This document shows positions 59,703 through 64,000 of a stretch of 64,000 bases of DNA, piece after piece; within the stretch, counting starts at the first letter, position 1; every line of letters starts with the position of its first letter. A program made the translations under genes and the position numbers. The stretch is from the NCBI RefSeq assembly GCF_011617465.1, contig NZ_CP050153.1, positions 1,984,001 through 2,048,000 of the forward strand, written 5' to 3'. Under the pieces are notes generated by a model. The model made no database searches. It worked only from the letters and a program-made list of their open reading frames with translations, and was not told the origin of the DNA. This DNA is from Brevibacterium pigmentatum (GTDB lineage Bacteria; Actinomycetota; Actinomycetes; Actinomycetales; Brevibacteriaceae).

Positions 59703-60824
59703 TCAGTTGAGGCCGATGCCGATGCCGAGGGGAACCGTCGGCGAATCCTCGCCGATCTCCTGGTAGGCGGTGAAGAGGATGGAGGCATCGGGGATCTCGA
59801 CGGTGCTGGGCTCGCCGATGTCGCTGAGGAGCACCATCCGCAACATCGCTCCGCGGGCCTTCTTGTCCCTCTTCATCGTGTCCAGCAGCTGCGGCCAGAC
59901 GTCGGAGCGGTAGCCGACGGGCAGCCCCAGCTTGCCGAGCAGTTCGCGGTGGAGGTCGACGACCTCGTAGGGCAGGCTCTTGATCATCGACGCCACCTCG
60001 GCGGCGAAGACCATGCCCACCGACACGGCGGCGCCGTGGCGCCACTGGTAGCGCTCCTTGTGCTCGATCGCATGGCCGAGGGTGTGGCCGTAGTTGAGGA
60101 TCTCCCGGCGTCCGGATTCCTTGAAATCGCCGGAGACGACGTCAGCTTTGACACGGATGGAACGTTCGATGAGTTCGCGCAGCACCGGACCGTGCACATC
60201 GGCGATCTCGTCCTTCGAGTGGTTCGACACCAGATCGAGGATCGCGGGGTCGGCGATGAATCCCGTCTTGACCACCTCGGCGAGTCCGGTGAACAGTTCG
60301 TTCTCCGGCAGAGTCCCGAGCGTGTCGAGGTCGACGAGGACTCCGGCGGGTGCGTGGAAGGAGCCGACGAGGTTCTTGCCTTCGGCGGTGTTGATTCCGG
60401 TCTTGCCGCCGACGGAGGCATCGACCATGCCGAGGACGGTGGTGGGGATGTGGATGACCTTGATTCCGCGCAGCCAGGTGGCGGCGACGAATCCGCCGAG
60501 GTCGCTCACCGCTCCCCCGCCGACGGTGACGATGGCGTCGGTGCGGGTGAAATCGGATTGTCCGAGGACCTGCCAGCAGAACGCGGCCACCTGGACGTGC
60601 TTGGCCTCTTCGGCGTCGGGGATCTCCGCGGCCACGGCCTCGAGGCCGGCCGCGGCGAGGTCGTCACGAACGGTCTCACCGGTGGTGCGCAGGGCGCGCG
60701 GGTGGATGACGAGGACCTTCTCGACGCGGTTTCCGAGCAGCTCGGGCAGTTCGCCGAGCAGTCCCTGGCCGACGAGGACGGGGTAGTTCCCGCCGGCGTC
60801 CACATTGATGCGTGTGAGGCTCAT
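59703..60824 (-). CDS. aroB: 3-Dehydroquinate synthase
   Basis: 373 aa NAD- and metal-dependent enzyme, second step of the shikimate pathway. Seen: TVGGGAVSDLGGFVAATWLRG, the NAD/substrate motif PTTVLGMVDASVGGKTGIN, KNLVGSFHAP, and metal ligands in EILNYGHTLGHAIEH and HGAAVSVGM. ATG at 60824 has AGGAAG upstream; an ATG at 60854 lies 9 nt after TAGGCT, so a second start is possible. It lies 97 nt after aroK. Confidence 0.96.
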   Translation of the reverse strand: MSLTRINVDAGGNYPVLVGQGLLGELPELLGNRVEKVLVIHPRALRTTGETVRDDLAAAGLEAVAAEIPDAEEAKHVQVAAFCWQVLGQSDFTRTDAIVTVGGGAVSDLGGFVAATWLRGIKVIHIPTTVLGMVDASVGGKTGINTAEGKNLVGSFHAPAGVLVDLDTLGTLPENELFTGLAEVVKTGFIADPAILDLVSNHSKDEIADVHGPVLRELIERSIRVKADVVSGDFKESGRREILNYGHTLGHAIEHKERYQWRHGAAVSVGMVFAAEVASMIKSLPYEVVDLHRELLGKLGLPVGYRSDVWPQLLDTMKRDKKARGAMLRMVLLSDIGEPSTVEIPDASILFTAYQEIGEDSPTVPLGIGIGLN

Positions 60825-60921
60825 TCGTCCGTCTTCCTGATCATTCGAAGTCATATCGGGCCCAGCCTAGTCCTCGCTGAGTCGCCGTGGCGACGCGGGT
60901 TCGCCGAAGGTCACGGATATC

Positions 60922-61560
60922 TCAGTCCGCGGATTGGGTTCCGCCCTCATCGGAATGGGCGTATTTCGCGTACTCTTCGGCACGCTGCAGACCGGTGAGG
61001 ACGTCGACGACCCGGTTGACCACCGTCGACGGCGGTGAGTTCGAGGCCTGGACGCGGAAGGTCGCGACCTGTTCGTAGAGCGGTTCGCGCTCGTTGACCA
61101 GCGCCAGCCAGTTCTCCACCGGGCTTCCCGCACCGCGCAGCAGCGGCCGGTGCGGGGCGGTCAGCCGCTGTGCGACGGTCTCGACGTCGATATCGATGTG
61201 CACGACCTTGATCGCCGGGTGCTTCAGCTGTGCCCGGGTGCCGGGGTTGAGGATCGCTCCCCCGCCCAGGGAGACGATGCCCGGCCGATCAAGCAGCCGA
61301 CGCAGCGCTCTGCGCACGACCTCTCGTTCGATGCGTCGGAAGTGATCTTCGCCCCGTTCGACGAAGATCTCCGAGATCACCCCGTACTTGTCGACGATGT
61401 TCGCGTCCGTGTCCGTCAGCGGCAGACCGAGCCGGTCGGCCAGCAGCCGACCGATCGTCGATTTCCCTGCCGCCGGCGGACCGGAGAGCACGATGCGCGA
61501 GAGCGCGGCGGGGACCGGTTCCAGGGGCGGAACCGGTTTGGGCAGCGGGGTGTGGTTCAT
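60922..61560 (-). CDS. aroK: Shikimate kinase
   Basis: 212 aa, longer than the usual ~170 because of a ~20-residue Pro-rich N-terminus and a C-terminal tail. Seen: Walker [21 protein letters not shown], shikimate-binding [11 protein letters not shown] and [26 protein letters not shown], and lid Arg residues in [14 protein letters not shown] at 61560 overlaps the aroC stop by 4 nt (ATGA). Confidence 0.95.
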   Translation of the reverse strand: MNHTPLPKPVPPLEPVPAALSRIVLSGPPAAGKSTIGRLLADRLGLPLTDTDANIVDKYGVISEIFVERGEDHFRRIEREVVRRALRRLLDRPGIVSLGGGAILNPGTRAQLKHPAIKVVHIDIDVETVAQRLTAPHRPLLRGAGSPVENWLALVNEREPLYEQVATFRVQASNSPPSTVVNRVVDVLTGLQRAEEYAKYAHSDEGGTQSAD

Positions 61561-62756
61561 CGTCCGATGCGGAGGTTCTCCGGAATGGCCGCGACATAGG
61601 CGTCCAGGTTCCGCTTCGTCTCGGCAACGGAGTCTCCGCCGAACTTCTCGACGACCGCCTCGGCGAGCACGAGTGCCACCATGGCTTCGGCGACGACGCC
61701 CGAGGCGGGCACCGCGCACACGTCGGAGCGCTGGTGGTTCGCCTTGGCGGCCTCGCCGGTTTCGACGTCGACCGTCGCCAGGGCGCGCGGCACCGTGGCG
61801 ATCGGCTTCATTCCCGCCCGCACACGCAGCGGTCCGCCGGTCGACATTCCGCCTTCGGTGCCGCCGGCGCGGTTGCTCGTGCGGCGGAATCCGTCGGGTC
61901 CGACTTCGAGTTCGTCATGGGCGCCCGAGCCGGGACGCTTCGTGGTGAGGAATCCGTCTCCGACCTCGACTCCCTTGATCGCCTGGATGCCCATGAGGGC
62001 ACCGGCCAGGCGGGAGTCGAGACGACGGTCCCAGTGCACGTGGGAGCCGAGTCCAGGAGGCAGATCGTAGGCGAGGACTTCGACGACTCCGCCGAGGGTG
62101 TCCCCGGCCTTCTTCGCCGCGTCGATCTCGGTGACCATCGCCGCCGAGAGGCCCGCGTCGAAGCAGCGGACAGGATCGGCATCCAGGGCCTCGACATCGG
62201 CCGCGGTCGGCAGTGCGGGCAGCGCATCGGCCGAGTGTTCGGCTCCGCCGATGGCCACGGTGTGGGACACGAGGGTGATGCCCAGTTCGCCGAGGAACTT
62301 CGCGGCGACAGTGCCCAGTGCCACGCGCATCGCGGTCTCACGCGCCGAGGCGCGTTCCAGTACGGGACGGGCTTCGTCGAAGCCGTACTTCTGCATGCCG
62401 ACGATATCGGCATGCCCGGGGCGCGGACGGGTCAGCGGGGCGTTGCGTGCCAGTCCTTCGAGTTCGGAGGCGTCGACGGGGTCCGGGTTCATCACGGATT
62501 CCCATTTCGGCCATTCGGTGTTGCCGACCTCGATCGCCACCGGTGAGCCCAGGGTCTGTCCGTGCCGGACACCGCCGAGGAGGCGCACTTCGTCGGCTTC
62601 GAACTTCATTCGTGCGCCGCGGCCATAGCCGAGTCGGCGGCGAGCCAGGCTCGCTCGAATATCGTCCCTGGTGATCGGTACATGGGCGGGAAGCCCTTCA
62701 ATGATCCCGGTCAGCGCTTCGCCGTGGGATTCGCCTGCAGTCAGCCATCTCAACAT
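61557..62756 (-). CDS. aroC: Chorismate synthase
   Basis: 399 aa reduced-FMN-dependent lyase giving chorismate, precursor of Trp (trp genes in this window), Phe, Tyr and menaquinone. Seen: N-terminal [69 protein letters not shown] and C-terminal [18 protein letters not shown] at 62756 lies 7 nt after TAGAAT. CGGTGGA fills that space, so it may be leaderless or use a very close ribosome binding site. Confidence 0.97.
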   Translation of the reverse strand: MLRWLTAGESHGEALTGIIEGLPAHVPITRDDIRASLARRRLGYGRGARMKFEADEVRLLGGVRHGQTLGSPVAIEVGNTEWPKWESVMNPDPVDASELEGLARNAPLTRPRPGHADIVGMQKYGFDEARPVLERASARETAMRVALGTVAAKFLGELGITLVSHTVAIGGAEHSADALPALPTAADVEALDADPVRCFDAGLSAAMVTEIDAAKKAGDTLGGVVEVLAYDLPPGLGSHVHWDRRLDSRLAGALMGIQAIKGVEVGDGFLTTKRPGSGAHDELEVGPDGFRRTSNRAGGTEGGMSTGGPLRVRAGMKPIATVPRALATVDVETGEAAKANHQRSDVCAVPASGVVAEAMVALVLAEAVVEKFGGDSVAETKRNLDAYVAAIPENLRIGR

Positions 62757-62763
62757 TCCACCG

Positions 62764-62769
62764 ATTCTA
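62764..62769 (-). promoter_or_regulatory. -10 box of a possible aroC promoter
   Basis: TAGAAT on the minus strand, 7 nt before the aroC ATG and overlapping the stop codon of the prepilin peptidase gene. Confidence 0.5.
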
Positions 62770-63546
62770 CAAAAGTATTGGGGCGAACAGGCACCCGAGC
62801 CACATGCCGGAAAGCATGGCGGGTCCGAAGGCGATGGTCACCCCGCGGACCCGACCGGCGCGCACCGCACCGATGAGCGCCCAGACGCCGGCGATGAGCA
62901 TCATCACCACGAGAACGAGGGTCGGTGCCCACAGGTCGAAGAGACCGGCGACGGCGAAGACGATGAACGCGAGCTTGACGTCCCCGAGACCCATCGTCCG
63001 CGCCCTCAGCACTCGGCCCACCAGGTGCAGTGCGGCGAAGAAGGCGAGGGCGAGGACTCCGGCGAAGAATGACGAGAACCACATCGACAGCTCTCCGAGT
63101 ACGGAGCCGGTGATGATGAGCCCCAGGGCGACCACCGTCAGGGGGATGACGATCCGATCGGGCAGTCTGCGGACGCTGACGTCCGCGGTGACGAGGAATG
63201 GAGTCGCTCCGGAGACGAGGCCCAGCAGCAGGGCGGAGACGATGCGATCGGCGGAGTTCGGCTGACCCGGGGCGAACGTCTCTTTACTCAGCGGCGCATA
63301 CGCACTCCATCCGGTCTCCAGCGGAGCGAGCACTGCGAGGGTGAAGACGACGGCGGCGACTGCGGCGATGATGAGACCCGCCACGATCGGTCCCGGTCCG
63401 CGAGCCCATCTGGAGGCCTGCCACTGCTGCAGGTGTGCGGAGTCGTTGAGCCAGACCCGTGGGGTTGCGGCGAGGATGAGGCCGCAGGCCAGGGCGGCCA
63501 GAACCGTCACGCCGATGGTCATTCCGTGCAGCACTCCGGCATCCAT
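62767..63546 (-). CDS. A24-family prepilin peptidase
   Basis: 259 aa polytopic membrane aspartic protease that cleaves, and in some forms methylates, type IV pilin-like precursors. Seen: about seven hydrophobic segments; the first catalytic Asp in [18 protein letters not shown]; and the second in the GxGD motif [11 protein letters not shown]. The N-terminal zinc/methylation domain of the long PilD type is absent. Such a gene between aroE and aroC is common in actinomycetes; its pilin substrates lie elsewhere. The ATG at 63546 is 13 nt after the aroE stop. Confidence 0.87.
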   Translation of the reverse strand: MDAGVLHGMTIGVTVLAALACGLILAATPRVWLNDSAHLQQWQASRWARGPGPIVAGLIIAAVAAVVFTLAVLAPLETGWSAYAPLSKETFAPGQPNSADRIVSALLLGLVSGATPFLVTADVSVRRLPDRIVIPLTVVALGLIITGSVLGELSMWFSSFFAGVLALAFFAALHLVGRVLRARTMGLGDVKLAFIVFAVAGLFDLWAPTLVLVVMMLIAGVWALIGAVRAGRVRGVTIAFGPAMLSGMWLGCLFAPILL

Positions 63547-63559
63547 CGCGGGCTCCGGT

Positions 63560-64000
63560 TCAGTCCCGAGCCCGGGCGGGCGGGCCTTCGAGTGCTGCGT
63601 ACATGGCTGCAGCAACCCGAGAGGTCAGTTCTTGTCCGGTCGGCAGGTTCTCGATCGTCGGCAGGTTCTCCGTCGTCCCTGCGTCGTCGGCCTGGGCGGC
63701 GGCGAGGAACATCTCGAACTGAGCGACGGCCTGTTCGACGAGCATCGACGTGCCGTCGACGGGATGCAGGCCGTGTGCTGCGGCTGCGGTGAGGAACGCC
63801 GACTCTGCGGCGTAGGCGACGTCGAGGGCGACCCCACCGGGAACCGGCGTCTCCCAGATCGGGTTCGGGGCCGCCTCGGCGGGCAGGGTGGAGATGACGA
63901 TCGCCGACGGGCCGATCCGGGTCAGATCCCCCACTGAGGAGGTCAGTCCGATCCGCTCGGCCAGGTCGAGGACCCGGCGTGCACGGTCGGGATTGCGGAC
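63560..64000 (-). CDS. aroE: Shikimate dehydrogenase (3' part of gene only)
   Basis: The C-terminal 146 residues of an NADPH-dependent shikimate dehydrogenase; the start lies beyond the right edge. Seen: VRNPDRARRVLDLAERIG, which follows the Rossmann nucleotide loop; IVISTLPAEAAP; ALDVAYAAESAFL; and the C-terminal helix GTSMLVEQAVAQFEMF, with the conserved Gln. The tail has a short repeat (TENLPTIENLPT, ~63640-63680). It is first in line before the peptidase, aroC and aroK. Confidence 0.9.
   Translation of the reverse strand, partial: VRNPDRARRVLDLAERIGLTSSVGDLTRIGPSAIVISTLPAEAAPNPIWETPVPGGVALDVAYAAESAFLTAAAAHGLHPVDGTSMLVEQAVAQFEMFLAAAQADDAGTTENLPTIENLPTGQELTSRVAAAMYAALEGPPARARD

Noticed and set aside
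63640..63680. A short direct repeat coding TENLPTIENLPT in aroE
   Set aside because: Only two partial copies in a C-terminal tail; probably a minor local duplication with no sign of function.

Overview
The window is about 64 kb of dense, high-GC chromosome from an actinomycete. Several traits fit Micrococcales and look most like Brevibacterium: a CoaE-GrpB fusion, a PriA without helicase motifs, an actinobacterial IHF (mIHF), an ANTAR regulator of PdtaR type, a TIGR02234 Trp-associated membrane protein next to an HGxxPAAW protein, and many TANNNT -10 boxes lying 6-7 nt before a start codon. The genus is an inference from gene content and order; no 16S rRNA gene is present. Nearly everything is on the minus strand. 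I see no insertion sequence, prophage, CRISPR array or plasmid function, and no gene-free stretch longer than about 210 bp.

Layout, left to right. 1-9.1 kb: uvrA (its 3' part lies outside the window), a DUF3516-type DExH helicase, a small YciI protein (+), terC behind a manganese (yybP-ykoY) riboswitch, uvrB, and coaE-grpB. 9.1-17.7 kb: a polytopic membrane protein, rpsA, a SAM methyltransferase (+), polA, a hotdog thioesterase (+) and pdtaR. 17.8-21.5 kb: tRNA-Leu(CAA), a truncated GNAT acetyltransferase gene ending at the tRNA terminator, a dicarboxylate/amino-acid symporter and pyruvate kinase. 21.6-27.8 kb: gltBD (ammonia assimilation). 28-40 kb: a closely packed run hisE-hisG-PH protein-CaiB-AccDA-hisF-hisI-trpE-TIGR02234-HGxxPAAW-trpC-trpB-trpA-lgt-like, joining His and Trp synthesis with two acyl-CoA enzymes and a degenerate Lgt paralogue. 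40-49.7 kb: pnuC-like, rpe, rsmB, fmt, priA, metK, coaBC, rpoZ, gmk and mihF, which in transcription order runs mihF to pnuC. 49.9-58.5 kb: the pyrimidine operon pyrR-pyrB-pyrC-PH protein-carA-carB-pyrF, headed by a PyrR RNA-binding site overlapping the pyrR ribosome binding site. 58.6-64 kb: nusB, efp, aroB, aroK, aroC, a prepilin peptidase and the 3' part of aroE, i.e. the shikimate block.

The genes form a nucleotide, amino-acid and cofactor core: glutamate from gltBD, carbamoyl phosphate and UMP from car/pyr, chorismate from aro feeding trp, and AdoMet and CoA from metK, coaBC and coaE. Translation genes (rpsA, efp, fmt, rsmB) and repair genes (uvrA, uvrB, polA, priA) sit between them.

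The parts most worth a second look are RNA-level and evolutionary, not a new multi-gene system: the Mn riboswitch, the PyrR site, a set of probably leaderless genes, the Lgt paralogue lacking its signature residues, the GNAT gene cut off at tRNA-Leu, an array of four CTCGNTCAAG motifs between convergent genes, and a triple hairpin between yciI and terC.
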